Positions 8,413-17,423 of a DNA stretch of 64,000 bases are shown one piece after another. Within the stretch, counting starts at the first letter, position 1; each line of letters begins with the position of its first letter. The position numbers and the translations under genes were made by a program. Source of the stretch: Flavobacteriales bacterium (GTDB lineage: Bacteria; Bacteroidota; Bacteroidia; NS11-12g; UBA9320); contig JACJZT010000006.1 in assembly GCA_020635455.1 (NCBI GenBank), forward strand, positions 62,001 to 126,000. The letters run 5' to 3'. The notes under the pieces were generated by a model that saw only the letters and a list, made by a program, of their open reading frames with translations, had not been told where the DNA came from and searched no databases.

Positions 8413-9918
8413 TTAAAATTCTTTTCTCTTAAAAAGAGTAACATCTGCTCCGTCATACCCTTTGGGTGTGTGGCTGAATGAATAGATAGGAAGGTAATCG
8501 CTTTGTAATTTCTCTTTTATTTCAACGAGATACGATTCATTCAGATCTAAAACCCTTTTGTCGAGAAGAATAAAGTTGCCATTATATCCGGTATAAGAGG
8601 CATAAAGCTTTTTGTAATCTTCAGTTTCTCTTATTTCAGGTCTGTTTTCACTCCTGTAAATACGTATGGCAGAACACTGAGGGGTTGCACTTTTTTGTTT
8701 TACATAAAAAGGTGGACTGTCACCTGAAACAAAAAGAACTTCCTCAGCTCCGTTTTCATCCAGTGACTTTGCAAGCCCTTCGTAATCCAGGACCTGTTTT
8801 TTATAAAAAGCCGAATAATATCGGTTAGATGCATATTCAAGATAGGAGCTGAAATTGAAATTTTGAAACACAGTATAGATCAGTATACCCGCGATGAATA
8901 AATTAAAGATCCGGTTGCTTATTTTGATGTGGTAAAACAAACCGAAAAAAACAACAGGAAGAAAGGACAGGTAGTGGTATGGCGAAGAAAACCGATTTTG
9001 AAGAATCACGATCATACTCGACAAAACGATCACCGCCAGGTAAAACGCCACATGTTTGAAACCTTTTCGGATCGAAACCAACAGCAGTAGTGGGATCAGT
9101 CCCATTAATGGAATAAAAGTAACGTATTCGACCCATTTCATTGCAAATTTTTTGATGGTACCGATCCCCTTTATTGCAAGTGAATTCTGATAGGTCATAG
9201 CGGTTTGAATGTTCTCGATTTCCTTATGCAAAGGAAACCAGAAGATCAAAAAGGTGAGTAGAGTGAAAATAATATGGCTGAGAATGACCGACTTTACTTT
9301 CTCTTTATTTTTCCACTCAAAAAGTAAAAGATACAATAATCCAAAGCCGGCATACATAATGGTGATGGTTTTGCATCCAAACAAAAGGAATACAAAGACC
9401 CCGGACCAATAATTGGCTTTTTTCGAATCGGAAAATATGAAGAGGAAATGTCCAAGACTAAAGATAACTGCGAGTTCCTCCGCTTCCATAAACTGTCGGT
9501 AGTTACCGGTAAACATCAATATCCAGAAGGAGATCAAAAGAGCAAACCTTTCTTTTGAGGGCCTGCTTTTTAACCCGATTGAAATGAATATGTATGAAAG
9601 CCCGATGCAAAGTAAATAATAAAGGGTTTTAGCAATGACCTGATATTCATAATAACTATCCATTTTTGAAAATACATTCGTAATTTTCATAAGTATAAAA
9701 AGGATGATCTTATAAACATAGCCTCTTAAATACTCGGTATCAGTAATGCTGTATGGAAAGGATGCGTAATTTTCGGCATGAAATAGAGAGCCAAATCCAA
9801 GCAGGATGTTTCCCCATAAAGGCACTCGGATACACAATAAAAATAGCAATAAAAAGATACTGCCAAGAACAATGGGGTTCCTGAACAGGTTGCCGCTTTC
9901 TTTTAACTGTAAATTCAT
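8413..9918 (-). CDS. Polytopic membrane protein, possible GT-C glycosyltransferase or polymerase
   Basis: 501 residues with about ten predicted membrane spans and a soluble C-terminal part of about 120 residues (EYASNRYYSAFYKKQ onward). The first loop after TM1 carries polar residues ending in SITDTEYLRGYVYK, and NYRQFMEAEELAVIF follows a later span. The architecture resembles GT-C glycosyltransferases and O-antigen polymerase-like proteins, but I see no decisive motif for either. The operon otherwise lacks an obvious Wzy polymerase in this window, which makes this gene a candidate for that job or for lipid-linked sugar transfer. It lies between a GT2 enzyme and a methyltransferase. Confidence 0.75.
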   Translation of the reverse strand: MNLQLKESGNLFRNPIVLGSIFLLLFLLCIRVPLWGNILLGFGSLFHAENYASFPYSITDTEYLRGYVYKIILFILMKITNVFSKMDSYYEYQVIAKTLYYLLCIGLSYIFISIGLKSRPSKERFALLISFWILMFTGNYRQFMEAEELAVIFSLGHFLFIFSDSKKANYWSGVFVFLLFGCKTITIMYAGFGLLYLLLFEWKNKEKVKSVILSHIIFTLLTFLIFWFPLHKEIENIQTAMTYQNSLAIKGIGTIKKFAMKWVEYVTFIPLMGLIPLLLLVSIRKGFKHVAFYLAVIVLSSMIVILQNRFSSPYHYLSFLPVVFFGLFYHIKISNRIFNLFIAGILIYTVFQNFNFSSYLEYASNRYYSAFYKKQVLDYEGLAKSLDENGAEEVLFVSGDSPPFYVKQKSATPQCSAIRIYRSENRPEIRETEDYKKLYASYTGYNGNFILLDKRVLDLNESYLVEIKEKLQSDYLPIYSFSHTPKGYDGADVTLFKRKEF

Positions 9919-9939
9919 AAATTAACCTTTATAGGTTGA

Positions 9940-10680
9940 TTAGGATCGTTGTCGGTTATCGGGTAGATCGTAATGATCGGAGAATATTTCTTTTCTAACC
10001 CTTAACATATCTTTTATGGTAAGGTAGATGTTTCTAAAACTTGTAGAAGAACCGGAACCAACGGTACGGGGAAAGGTTTGAATACCAACTTCACCAACCC
10101 TGTACCCTTTGAGCATGCTTTTTATCGTGATCTCTGCACCAATAAACGGACTGTTTGTAATGAGCTGCAGATCTTCAATAAGTTCTTTTTTTACAAGTCT
10201 CAAACCGGTGCTAATGTCTCTGTAATTTGTTCTGAAAAGCCATCGAAGCAATTTGTTGTAGATCGCAGAAATAAATATTCTCTTATTGGAATAAATTTTT
10301 TTGTACCGGAAGGTAATTATCAGATCATAAGCGTCTTTAAATTTTATTAGCTTACGCAAATCGTTAAGATCGTATTCGTCGTCACCATCCGTTAAACAGA
10401 TCCATTCATACCGGGCATTGTTCAATCCTGTTTTAACGGCTGCACCATAACCCATATTTTCAGGGTGATGAATTACCTTTATGAAATCGTGCTGTGCAGC
10501 AAGTTCATCTGCGATCTCTCCGGATCGGTCAGGACTGCAATCGTTTACAATAACTATTTCAAATTTATTGGCCAGTTCTGTGCAGATCGAGATCGCCTTA
10601 CCGGTAACGGTTCGAATGGTAGATTCATCTTTGTAAACCGGGAAAAAAATTGAAATATCGGGTTTGGTACTAGTGCTCAA
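9940..10680 (-). CDS. Family 2 glycosyltransferase (DPM1/ArnC-like)
   Basis: 246 residues with a GT-A fold: ISIFFPVYKDESTI at the N terminus, FEIVIVNDCSPDRSGE with the nucleotide-binding Asp pair, HPENMGYGAAVKTGL, and WICLTDGDDEYDL supplying the metal-binding DxD-like motif. The DISTGLRLVKKE and FIGAEITIKSMLKGY segments are typical of dolichol-phosphate mannose synthase-like enzymes without C-terminal membrane helices. It probably transfers a sugar onto a polyprenyl phosphate or a growing repeat unit at the inner face of the membrane. The specific sugar cannot be told. Confidence 0.92.
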   Translation of the reverse strand: MSTSTKPDISIFFPVYKDESTIRTVTGKAISICTELANKFEIVIVNDCSPDRSGEIADELAAQHDFIKVIHHPENMGYGAAVKTGLNNARYEWICLTDGDDEYDLNDLRKLIKFKDAYDLIITFRYKKIYSNKRIFISAIYNKLLRWLFRTNYRDISTGLRLVKKELIEDLQLITNSPFIGAEITIKSMLKGYRVGEVGIQTFPRTVGSGSSTSFRNIYLTIKDMLRVRKEIFSDHYDLPDNRQRS

Positions 10681-10739
10681 AATCTATAAAGAAAGGGTTA
10701 AACAAGAATTTTTAATACTCTGCCTCGCATGTTTAATGC

Positions 10740-11801
10740 TCAATCGATCGTGTTCGGTACAGAATAGTATTTTTTATACCAGTCAATAAATTCAGATACC
10801 CCTTTATGAATACTCGTTTGTGGTTTAAAATCGATGTATTCCATCAGGTCTTTTACGTCAGCATAGGTGTTTGGTACGTCTCCAACCTGTAAGGGCTTTT
10901 TATTAATTATTGCTTTTTTACCAAGCTTTTTCTCAATTTCTTCAACAAAATCAGTAAGCTTTACCGGATCATTATTTCCTATATTGAATATCTGGTATGG
11001 TGCTGAACTCTGATTAGGGGGCAAGTTCTTGTCGGCTAATTCCGGTTTTGACTGAGTTGGTTTGACAACCAGCCTGGAAATGCTTTCTACAATATCGTCG
11101 ACGTAAGTAAAATCCCTCAACATATTACCATAATTATAAACATCGATGGGTTCATTATTCACAATGGCTTTGGTGAAAATAAACAACGCCATATCCGGTC
11201 GGCCCCAGGGGCCGTATACGGTAAAAAATCGTAAGCCTGTGGTTGGGATGTTAAAAAGCTGAGAATAAACATGTGCCATTAACTCATTGCTTTTCTTTGA
11301 TGCAGCATAAAGTGAAATGGGGTGGTCAACATTATGTTTTACAGAAAATGGCATGTCTTTATTTAATCCATACACTGAGCTGCTTGAAGCATAAACCAGA
11401 TGTTTTACAGGATAAGTCCTGCAAGCTTCAAGAATGTTCATAAATCCCTGGATGTTGCTGTCAATATAAGCCTGAGGATTTGTTAAGGAGTATCGTACAC
11501 CGGCCTGTGCAGCTAAATTAATTACGAAATCAAATTTTTCAGATTCGAAAAGTTTAAACAGTGCATCCTTATCTGCAAGGTCAAGTTTGATAAATCGAAT
11601 TCCTTCATTACCCTTAAGGATCTTGTTATATTCGATCTCTTCAGTTTTTATTCCCTGAACTTTAAGTCTGTCAAGTTTAATGTTTGGATCATAATATGAA
11701 TTAATGCAATCCAGTCCAAGAACATCAAATCCCATTCCCGCCATTTTGAGTGCAAGATGGTGACCAATAAATCCGGCAGTGCCGGTAATTAAGATTTTCA
11801 T
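10740..11801 (-). CDS. UDP-glucuronate 4-epimerase-like SDR
   Basis: 353 residues. The start LITGTAGFIGHHLA is an NAD motif, followed by LGLDCINSYYDPNIKLDRL, which is distinctive of UDP-glucuronate 4-epimerases (CapI/RkpI group). The catalytic SSSSVYG and LYAASKKSNE give Ser and Tyr-x-x-x-Lys. RFFTVYGPWGRPDMALF is the substrate-side motif shared by uronic acid epimerases. It converts a UDP-gluco uronic acid to the galacto form or the reverse. It is next to a UDP-HexNAc dehydrogenase that could supply such a uronic acid, so the substrate may be an N-acetylated uronic acid rather than UDP-GlcA. Confidence 0.93.
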   Translation of the reverse strand: MKILITGTAGFIGHHLALKMAGMGFDVLGLDCINSYYDPNIKLDRLKVQGIKTEEIEYNKILKGNEGIRFIKLDLADKDALFKLFESEKFDFVINLAAQAGVRYSLTNPQAYIDSNIQGFMNILEACRTYPVKHLVYASSSSVYGLNKDMPFSVKHNVDHPISLYAASKKSNELMAHVYSQLFNIPTTGLRFFTVYGPWGRPDMALFIFTKAIVNNEPIDVYNYGNMLRDFTYVDDIVESISRLVVKPTQSKPELADKNLPPNQSSAPYQIFNIGNNDPVKLTDFVEEIEKKLGKKAIINKKPLQVGDVPNTYADVKDLMEYIDFKPQTSIHKGVSEFIDWYKKYYSVPNTID

Positions 11802-11858
11802 TTTACTTCGGGATTTTCCGGGTTAACCTGAGTGTGGTTTCCTTAACCAAAGGTTTAT

Positions 11859-13109
11859 TTATAATCGGGCATCAATTTGTTCCGGGTTTAAGATGGCCTT
11901 AACATCAAAAACCACTGAACGGTCGGTCTTCTGAATTTTAAGGTCCTTAAACTCGTTATGAGCAACTGCCAGAACGGTAGCACTAAACTCCTCATCAGGC
12001 AATTGGTTGGTAATTTGTATACCATATTCATGCAAAACCTCTTCGGGGTTTGCCCAGGGATCGTAAATGACCGGAATGATATGGTATGATTTAAGTTCCG
12101 TAACAATGTCGATAACTCTTGTATTTCTTACATCCGGGCAATTTTCCTTGAAGGTAAATCCAAGGATAAGGCATTTTGTGTTTTTAATGCTCAGATTTTT
12201 CTGGATCATGAGCTTTACTACCTGTTCGGCAACATAAGAACCCATACTGTCGTTAAGTCTTCTACCTGCAAGAATAATTTCCGGATGATATCCGGATTCC
12301 TGTGCTTTTTGAGCTAAGTAATAGGGGTCAACTCCAATGCAATGGCCACCTACCAGACCAGGTTTGAATTTTAGGAAATTCCATTTGGTCCCAGCTGCTT
12401 CAAGAACGGCATGGGTATCAATGTTAAGAAGATTAAAGATTTTAGCCAGTTCATTTACAAAGGCAATGTTTATATCTCGCTGAGAATTTTCAATAACTTT
12501 TGCAGCTTCGGCAACTTTAATACTTGGTGCTTTATGGGTTCCTGCAATGATAACAGAACGATAAATTTCGTCAATTTCATCTGCAATTTCAGGTGTAGAT
12601 CCGGAAGTTACCTTGAGTATTTTGGTTACGGTATGTTCTTTATCTCCCGGATTAATTCGTTCGGGAGAATAGCCTGCGAAAAAATCAATATTAAATTTCA
12701 GTCCAGAATACTTTTCAAGTACCGGCACACATTCTTCTTCTGTAACTCCCGGGTAAACCGTAGACTCATAAATTACGATATCTCCTTTTTTGAGGACCTT
12801 TCCAATGGTTTCACTGGCCTTAATAAGCGGTGTTAATACCGGCCGGTTGTTCTGATCTACAGGGGTTGGCACGGTTACAATGAAAACACTGCATTGAGAG
12901 AGGTCCGCAGGATTTGAAGTATACTTCAGGTTTTTTGAAGAAGCGAGGTTTTCAGGATCGACTTCCAATGTATTGTCAACACCTGAACGAAGTTCGTTTA
13001 TCCTGTTCTCATTGATGTCGAAACCTATGGTCGGACGTTTTTTGCCGAATTCAACGGCTAAAGGAAGCCCCACATAGCCGAGGCCAATAATTCCAATTGT
13101 TTTACTCAT
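11859..13109 (-). CDS. UDP-N-acetyl-hexosamine 6-dehydrogenase (TviB/WbpO/WbpA type)
   Basis: 416 residues with the three-part UDP-glucose/GDP-mannose dehydrogenase layout. The NAD domain starts IGIIGLGYVGLPLA. The central part has GYSPERINPGD, EAAKVIENSQRDINIAF and the catalytic-cysteine loop PGLVGGHCIGVDPYYL. The C-terminal UDP-binding part has GFTFKENCPDVRNT. GYSPERINPGDKEH is typical of enzymes acting on UDP-GlcNAc or UDP-GalNAc rather than UDP-Glc. The product is the corresponding UDP-N-acetyl uronic acid after two rounds of NAD oxidation. It is the entry step for the oxidoreductase, aminotransferase and acetyltransferase set further along the operon. Confidence 0.95.
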   Translation of the reverse strand: MSKTIGIIGLGYVGLPLAVEFGKKRPTIGFDINENRINELRSGVDNTLEVDPENLASSKNLKYTSNPADLSQCSVFIVTVPTPVDQNNRPVLTPLIKASETIGKVLKKGDIVIYESTVYPGVTEEECVPVLEKYSGLKFNIDFFAGYSPERINPGDKEHTVTKILKVTSGSTPEIADEIDEIYRSVIIAGTHKAPSIKVAEAAKVIENSQRDINIAFVNELAKIFNLLNIDTHAVLEAAGTKWNFLKFKPGLVGGHCIGVDPYYLAQKAQESGYHPEIILAGRRLNDSMGSYVAEQVVKLMIQKNLSIKNTKCLILGFTFKENCPDVRNTRVIDIVTELKSYHIIPVIYDPWANPEEVLHEYGIQITNQLPDEEFSATVLAVAHNEFKDLKIQKTDRSVVFDVKAILNPEQIDARL

Positions 13110-13125
13110 TCTTAAATGTAAATTC

Positions 13126-15558
13126 TTATCGTTTCAGAAAAGACTTTTTCTTCTTGGTAGGGTTATCTCCATATTCAGTATAACCATAGCCGTAGCCGTA
13201 GCCACCACCGTAGCCATATCCGTAACCGTAACCATAACCGTAGCCATAGCCATACTTTTCACCTTTAAAGGTGTGGTCGTTCAGAATCAGTCCCAGTTTT
13301 TTGATGTTCTTAATTTCGTAAAACTCATTAAGGAATTTGATCGCCTTAGAATCGGTATATCCTTCCCTGATAATGAATAAATTAAGGTCACTGTATTTCA
13401 TAATATCCACTGCATCGGTTACCAAACCTAAAGGTGCTGTATCGAGTATTATGTAATTGTATTTTTTCTTGAGTTCTGCCAGCAGGTTTTGCATTTCGGG
13501 ACCCATGATCAATTCGGATGGGTTAGGAGGTACCGGTCCTGAAGGAATGATATCGACGTTTTCAAGTGTAGTATCAAAAATGATCTCATCAAGTTCGGCT
13601 CTACCTGAAAGGTAATTACTTACCCCGACATCATTGATGATATCAAAGCTCAGGTGGAGTCTTGGTTTTCTCATATCCAATCCAATTACCACCACTTTGG
13701 CACCTGTGATCGACAAAACCTGTGAAATGTTCAAAGCACAGAATGTTTTACCTTCTCCACTCACGGATGAGGTGACGAGAATTACCTTCGAGGAGCTATC
13801 TTTCTTAAGCATAAAGAAAATGTTCGCACGAAGATTTCTAAACGCTTCAGAGATCATGGATTTGGAATTTTCTTTGAATACAAGCTGGTTGTCTCCTCTG
13901 TTGTGAGGTATCTCTGCCAAAAATGGTATACTGGTAATTCGGGCAACCTGCTCTTTGCTTCGAACTTTAGTATCGAAGAAGATCTTGAGGAAAATGTAAA
14001 CAGACGGGATGAATAAACCAAGAAGAAGAGCAATGATATAATTTGTTTTCTTGTCCGGAGATGTCTGCCCCAGAACCTGTGCTGCATTCATAATGGAATA
14101 GTCGTTCTGATTACCGGATCTGGCAATCTCAAACTCAAATTTCTTTTCGAGCAGCAGGGTGTACATTTTTTCCTGAATGGAAGATTTACGGATCATACTC
14201 AAACTGGTTCTTTCAAGCGATGGTAAAACTCCGAGCTTCGATTGAAGGTTATTCATTGAAGCTCTGTAATTGTTTAGGATACTGGTGGTGTTGGTTACAA
14301 TGTTGTTAATGTTTTCAACCAGAAGTTTTTTTGCAGCTCCAAGTGTTTGTTTTAGTTTTTTATATTGTACGGTATTTGGGTTAAGATCGTATCCCAGAAT
14401 GTTCAATTCACTGTTGGCCCTGCTCACCTCCTGAATTAAGGGCACAAGTAAAGGGTCGGAAATACCAAAAGTTGCGGGAGCCAGATTTGACAGATCCGTG
14501 GTTCTTTGAACGTATTCTTTTAATGCTACTACTTTTTTGAGTAAGATTTCCTGTTCCTTTAGCCTTGCATCTAACTCGGTACGCTCCTGAAGTAAGATTG
14601 AGCTTTCCTGATTGATGTCGAGATATCCGTTTCTTCGTTTGAAGGATTCCAGGTCGGATTCGTATCCACCAAGCTCTCCTTCAGCACTTTTCAATTGATA
14701 ATCAATAAACTCAAGGGATTTCGTATATTTTTCGTTTTTTTCAGCCAGTCCGTGTTCCATAAAAGTATAGGCAAGTTCCTGTAAGAAGTCTCTTGCTTTT
14801 AAAGGTTCACTGGCTTCCAGGCGCATGGTAAGGATCTTCGTATTCGGAAGGTTGTCAATTCGCAATTTCCGGGTATACATGTTGATTATTTTGTCCATGT
14901 CGTTTAAAACGAGCATGTATTTTCTCGGTGACGAATATCCGATCTTGGCCCATGCTACTTCGTCTTTTCGGTCATGTACATAGAGGATACAGCTTTTAAA
15001 AACCAGGGAATCATCATACTTCATTCCTTTTTTGGAATAGATCGTTTCCTGACCTTTGCGCACCCTTAAATTAAAATAGCTTCTTTGCAGTTCAATATCA
15101 TAGCGGTAATCATAGGCCTCATTGTCTAAGGTCCTGTATGAGAGCTCAACCGGAAGGTTTTTTGCATAAACCTCCGACGATTTAAAATTTCCTTTAGAGT
15201 AAAAGGAATAATTAAATTTAAGTTTACTTACAACCTTGGTAATAAAGTTTTTTGATGTCAGGAAGGCAACTTTATCCGCAACATAGGTAGGGTCCCAGAA
15301 GTTGAAATTGTCTGAAAAGGTTCTGGTCCCAACAATATCGGCACCTTCAGACCCTTTAGACTGGTTTGACAACAATACTTCAACGGAAACAAGATAATAA
15401 GGGGTTGAATACCTGTTGATCAGATAAGCATCGATCATGGCGATGGTAAGGCATATAAGAAAAAGCAGCTTATAAGCTTTTAAAATAACCAGAAGGGACT
15501 TTAAGCCCATTCCTTCATTTTTACTGGCTTTTCCTAATTCGGTAAAACTTTCTTCCAT
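13126..15558 (-). CDS. wzc: Wzc-like polysaccharide co-polymerase and tyrosine autokinase
   Basis: 810 residues. An N-terminal membrane helix (about 29-48, LVILKAYKLLFLICLTIAM) leads into a Wzz-type periplasmic domain rich in coiled coil. A second helix (TNYIIALLLGLFIPSVYIFLK) precedes the cytoplasmic BY-kinase. The kinase has Walker A SSVSGEGKTFCALN, Walker A' VVVIGLDMRKPR and Walker B YIILDTAPLG. The C terminus is a tyrosine cluster made of Gly-Tyr repeats before TEYGDNPTKKKKSF. Phosphorylation of this cluster controls oligomer state and chain length in Wzc proteins. It is paired with the Wza-like lipoprotein just upstream (9 bp gap). Confidence 0.96.
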   Translation of the reverse strand: MEESFTELGKASKNEGMGLKSLLVILKAYKLLFLICLTIAMIDAYLINRYSTPYYLVSVEVLLSNQSKGSEGADIVGTRTFSDNFNFWDPTYVADKVAFLTSKNFITKVVSKLKFNYSFYSKGNFKSSEVYAKNLPVELSYRTLDNEAYDYRYDIELQRSYFNLRVRKGQETIYSKKGMKYDDSLVFKSCILYVHDRKDEVAWAKIGYSSPRKYMLVLNDMDKIINMYTRKLRIDNLPNTKILTMRLEASEPLKARDFLQELAYTFMEHGLAEKNEKYTKSLEFIDYQLKSAEGELGGYESDLESFKRRNGYLDINQESSILLQERTELDARLKEQEILLKKVVALKEYVQRTTDLSNLAPATFGISDPLLVPLIQEVSRANSELNILGYDLNPNTVQYKKLKQTLGAAKKLLVENINNIVTNTTSILNNYRASMNNLQSKLGVLPSLERTSLSMIRKSSIQEKMYTLLLEKKFEFEIARSGNQNDYSIMNAAQVLGQTSPDKKTNYIIALLLGLFIPSVYIFLKIFFDTKVRSKEQVARITSIPFLAEIPHNRGDNQLVFKENSKSMISEAFRNLRANIFFMLKKDSSSKVILVTSSVSGEGKTFCALNISQVLSITGAKVVVIGLDMRKPRLHLSFDIINDVGVSNYLSGRAELDEIIFDTTLENVDIIPSGPVPPNPSELIMGPEMQNLLAELKKKYNYIILDTAPLGLVTDAVDIMKYSDLNLFIIREGYTDSKAIKFLNEFYEIKNIKKLGLILNDHTFKGEKYGYGYGYGYGYGYGYGGGYGYGYGYTEYGDNPTKKKKSFLKR
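13180..13255 (-). repeat. Gly-Tyr dipeptide repeat coding tract in the Wzc tail
   Basis: About 76 bp of near-perfect 6-bp repeats (GGNTAN on the coding strand) encode roughly a dozen consecutive Gly-Tyr units broken once by Gly-Gly-Gly. Codon choice varies between GGC/GGT/GGA-like and TAC/TAT, so the tract is only partly repetitive at DNA level, but slippage could still change the unit number without a frameshift. Confidence 0.9.
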
Positions 15559-15567
15559 AAATTTTTA

Positions 15568-16311
15568 TTAATAAAATCGGTTTAGAGTAATGGCCAAAAC
15601 ATTCACTATAGATAAGAATAGGGTCAGATAGGCTATATTATCTCGTACGATCTTCTTTGGCAATGTTTCAATGTAAACGATATCGTTGGATTTAAGGTAA
15701 TAAGTTTCCGATCGGAAAATATCCAGGCTCGAAATGTCCATGATGTTGGTTACCTTTTTTTCACCGATCTGGCGGATAACTTTAATATTGGTTCTTCTTG
15801 CATCAATGGCAAGATCACCGGATAAGCTCAATGCATCCAGAATGGTCATACGGTCACCGGGAGAGTTTTTGATACCGGGCATTTTTACTTCGCCGAGAAT
15901 GGTAATTCTAAACGAATTCAAGGTCAATTCAATATCCGGATTAACGATGTATTTTGACAATTCAGTGGCAATAATGGTTTGTGCCAATTTGATCGATTTT
16001 CCCGAAATTTTAATACTACCGGTATAAGGCAAAAATATGGTTCCGTTTTCCTGAACCAACAATCCGGGAATTCCCGTTGCATTGTTAAGGTAGCTTTTAA
16101 ATTCATCCGATAATTCCTTACTGGTTGTATTGATCTTTAGTCCAAGTATATCACCGGCCTCAATAACATGCAGCCTTGTATCTTCTGGTTGTGCAACCTC
16201 AATGTTGTTGTATTTGTTTTTGGTACCATCATGTTCCTGGAAATAGATCAACTTTTTTCCGCAAGAAGAGAACAGTAAAGCAAAAACTACCGGTAGAATT
16301 AATTTCTTCAC
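15568..16311 (-). CDS. wza: Wza-like outer-membrane polysaccharide export lipoprotein
   Basis: 247 residues. The N terminus LILPVVFALLFSSCGKK is a lipoprotein signal peptide with the lipid-modified Cys at 17. It is followed by a Poly_export region (YNNIEVAQPEDTRLHVIEAGDILGLKI) and an SLBB-type beta-grasp (FRITILGEVKMPGIKNSPGDRMTILDAL). A C-terminal hydrophobic segment (DNIAYLTLFLSIVNVLAITL) could be the outer-membrane helix. It is shorter than E. coli Wza (about 380 aa), in line with the compact Bacteroidota versions. With the adjacent Wzc it should form the trans-envelope export channel. Confidence 0.93.
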   Translation of the reverse strand: MKKLILPVVFALLFSSCGKKLIYFQEHDGTKNKYNNIEVAQPEDTRLHVIEAGDILGLKINTTSKELSDEFKSYLNNATGIPGLLVQENGTIFLPYTGSIKISGKSIKLAQTIIATELSKYIVNPDIELTLNSFRITILGEVKMPGIKNSPGDRMTILDALSLSGDLAIDARRTNIKVIRQIGEKKVTNIMDISSLDIFRSETYYLKSNDIVYIETLPKKIVRDNIAYLTLFLSIVNVLAITLNRFY

Positions 16312-16321
16312 TTTGGTTTTT

Positions 16322-16819
16322 TTAAACGTGCAAATTTAATATATTATTCTTAGTTATATCCGCTATTAAAAGGCATCCCAAGGATTCGATAAATATTTTT
16401 ATTTTGTTCTTCTCCACAGTCTTTATCATACCCTTTTGATTGGCAAACGGGCCCTTGGCAATGGTAATCTCATCGTTGACATGGTATCCTATATTTTCGA
16501 CTAAAATAGTGTCATAATTGTCAAGAAGATCTTTGATCTCAAGAATTTCATTATCTCTGATGACGGCGGGTTTACCTAACCAATAAACAAAATTGGTAAC
16601 GCCTGAAACTCTTCTGACCTTTTCCATATCATTTTCCGGGATCCTGCAAAATACATAGGATTTGAATAAAGGTTCCTCAATCGTTTTTTTTCGGTCACTC
16701 CATTGCCTGACAACTTTTTGCAATGGCAAATATTCTTCAATATCCTGTGACCTTAGCAAGCCGGAAACTTTTTTTTCCTGCCTGGAATGAACGTATAATG
16801 CGTACCATTTCTTTTCCAT
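16322..16819 (-). CDS. UpxY-family transcription antiterminator (NusG paralogue)
   Basis: 165 residues. The N-terminal NGN domain starts KKWYALYVHSRQEKKVSGLL and contains EEPLFKSYVFCRIPE and RRVSGVTNFVYWLGKPAVI. The C-terminal KOW part is VNDEITIAKGPFANQKGMI. This is the UpxY pattern: in Bacteroides such NusG-like proteins are encoded near the 5' end of capsule operons and let RNA polymerase read through the long transcript. Its position as second gene of a roughly 17-kb polysaccharide operon fits. No UpxZ-type inhibitor gene is visible next to it. A GAGGAGG lies 16-22 nt upstream of the ATG and can pair with an upstream CCTCCTC. Confidence 0.94.
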   Translation of the reverse strand: MEKKWYALYVHSRQEKKVSGLLRSQDIEEYLPLQKVVRQWSDRKKTIEEPLFKSYVFCRIPENDMEKVRRVSGVTNFVYWLGKPAVIRDNEILEIKDLLDNYDTILVENIGYHVNDEITIAKGPFANQKGMIKTVEKNKIKIFIESLGCLLIADITKNNILNLHV

Positions 16820-16834
16820 TCTTTCAAAGCTTCG

Positions 16835-16908
16835 CCTCCTCAGTCACACGAACCGAGTCAAGACATTTTGTGAGTATTCCTCTTTAAGGTCTGCTCCAAA
16901 TGAGGAGG
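16835..16908 (-). promoter_or_regulatory. 8-bp inverted repeat in the UpxY leader
   Basis: On the minus strand CCTCCTCA (16908-16901, in the 3' end of the regulator gene) is the exact reverse complement of TGAGGAGG (16842-16835), which sits just upstream of the UpxY ATG at 16819. A stem would mask the purine-rich, ribosome-binding-like stretch and loop out the regulator's stop codon. Chance 8-bp inverted repeats are common, so this is tentative. Confidence 0.3.
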
Positions 16909-17408
16909 TAAGACTCATTATCCAAAACCGATTGAGCCTCCTTTTCTAAAAGGTGGTTTATCTTCAGTTTTTTGTTTATTTTCTTTTCAACTTTAACTAC
17001 CAGTTCATCCAGATACTTGTGATCCACATCACCGGTCATTAAGAGTTCTATGGTGTCGCTGTTTAAACCCTGGGCAAATTTTCCGGTTAACCATACTTTT
17101 TCAGGCATACCCAGTTTGGATATGATCGAATCGATGATCTTATCTATTCCAACATATTTCCTTACCAGTGAGTTTAATTCCGGAAACAGGGGGTGGCTTG
17201 TATTTGCTTTAAATATTTTTTTGTTGCTTTCCTGATGCGACTGAAGCAAACCGGCATTCTCAAACTTATTCAGTTCTATGCGTATGGCATTTGTTGATTC
17301 TGAAAACTCAGATTCTAAATTTCTCAGATAGGAAGTGTTGCTTGAATTCAGAAAGAATTTTATAAGCAGATTTATTTTTGTCTTCGAAGAAACAATCGTA
17401 TCTAGCAT
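16884..17408 (-). CDS. Winged-helix regulator at the head of the polysaccharide operon
   Basis: 174 residues from the ATG at 17408. An in-frame ATG at 17426 exists but falls inside a TAnnTTTG promoter element, so I prefer the internal start, MLDTIVSSKTKINLL. The N-terminal part, KINLLIKFFLNSSNTSYLRNLESEF followed by FENAGLLQSH, looks like an ArsR/MarR-type winged helix. The second half (VWLTGKFAQGLNSDTIELLMTGDVDHKYLDELV) resembles a degenerate nucleotidyltransferase-like domain of the kind fused to such winged helices. It is the first gene of the operon, 64 bp ahead of UpxY, and is probably a local regulator; its ligand is unknown. Confidence 0.8.
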   Translation of the reverse strand: MLDTIVSSKTKINLLIKFFLNSSNTSYLRNLESEFSESTNAIRIELNKFENAGLLQSHQESNKKIFKANTSHPLFPELNSLVRKYVGIDKIIDSIISKLGMPEKVWLTGKFAQGLNSDTIELLMTGDVDHKYLDELVVKVEKKINKKLKINHLLEKEAQSVLDNESYLLIWSRP

Positions 17409-17423
17409 CTCAAAACTGAGTAG

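Noticed and set aside
12411..12836. A 141-codon plus-strand open frame opposite the UDP-sugar dehydrogenase
   Set aside because: It is antisense to a gene with intact family motifs and reads as low-information Phe/Asn/Cys-rich sequence with no recognisable domain.
13180..13255. Short direct repeats considered as a CRISPR-like array
   Set aside because: The 6-bp units have no spacers and are explained as Gly-Tyr codons of the Wzc tail.
1..17408. The sugar biosynthesis genes as tailoring genes of the NRPS product
   Set aside because: They are 25 kb away on the other strand and form a complete polysaccharide export operon with Wza, Wzc, a flippase and UpxY, which explains them better.
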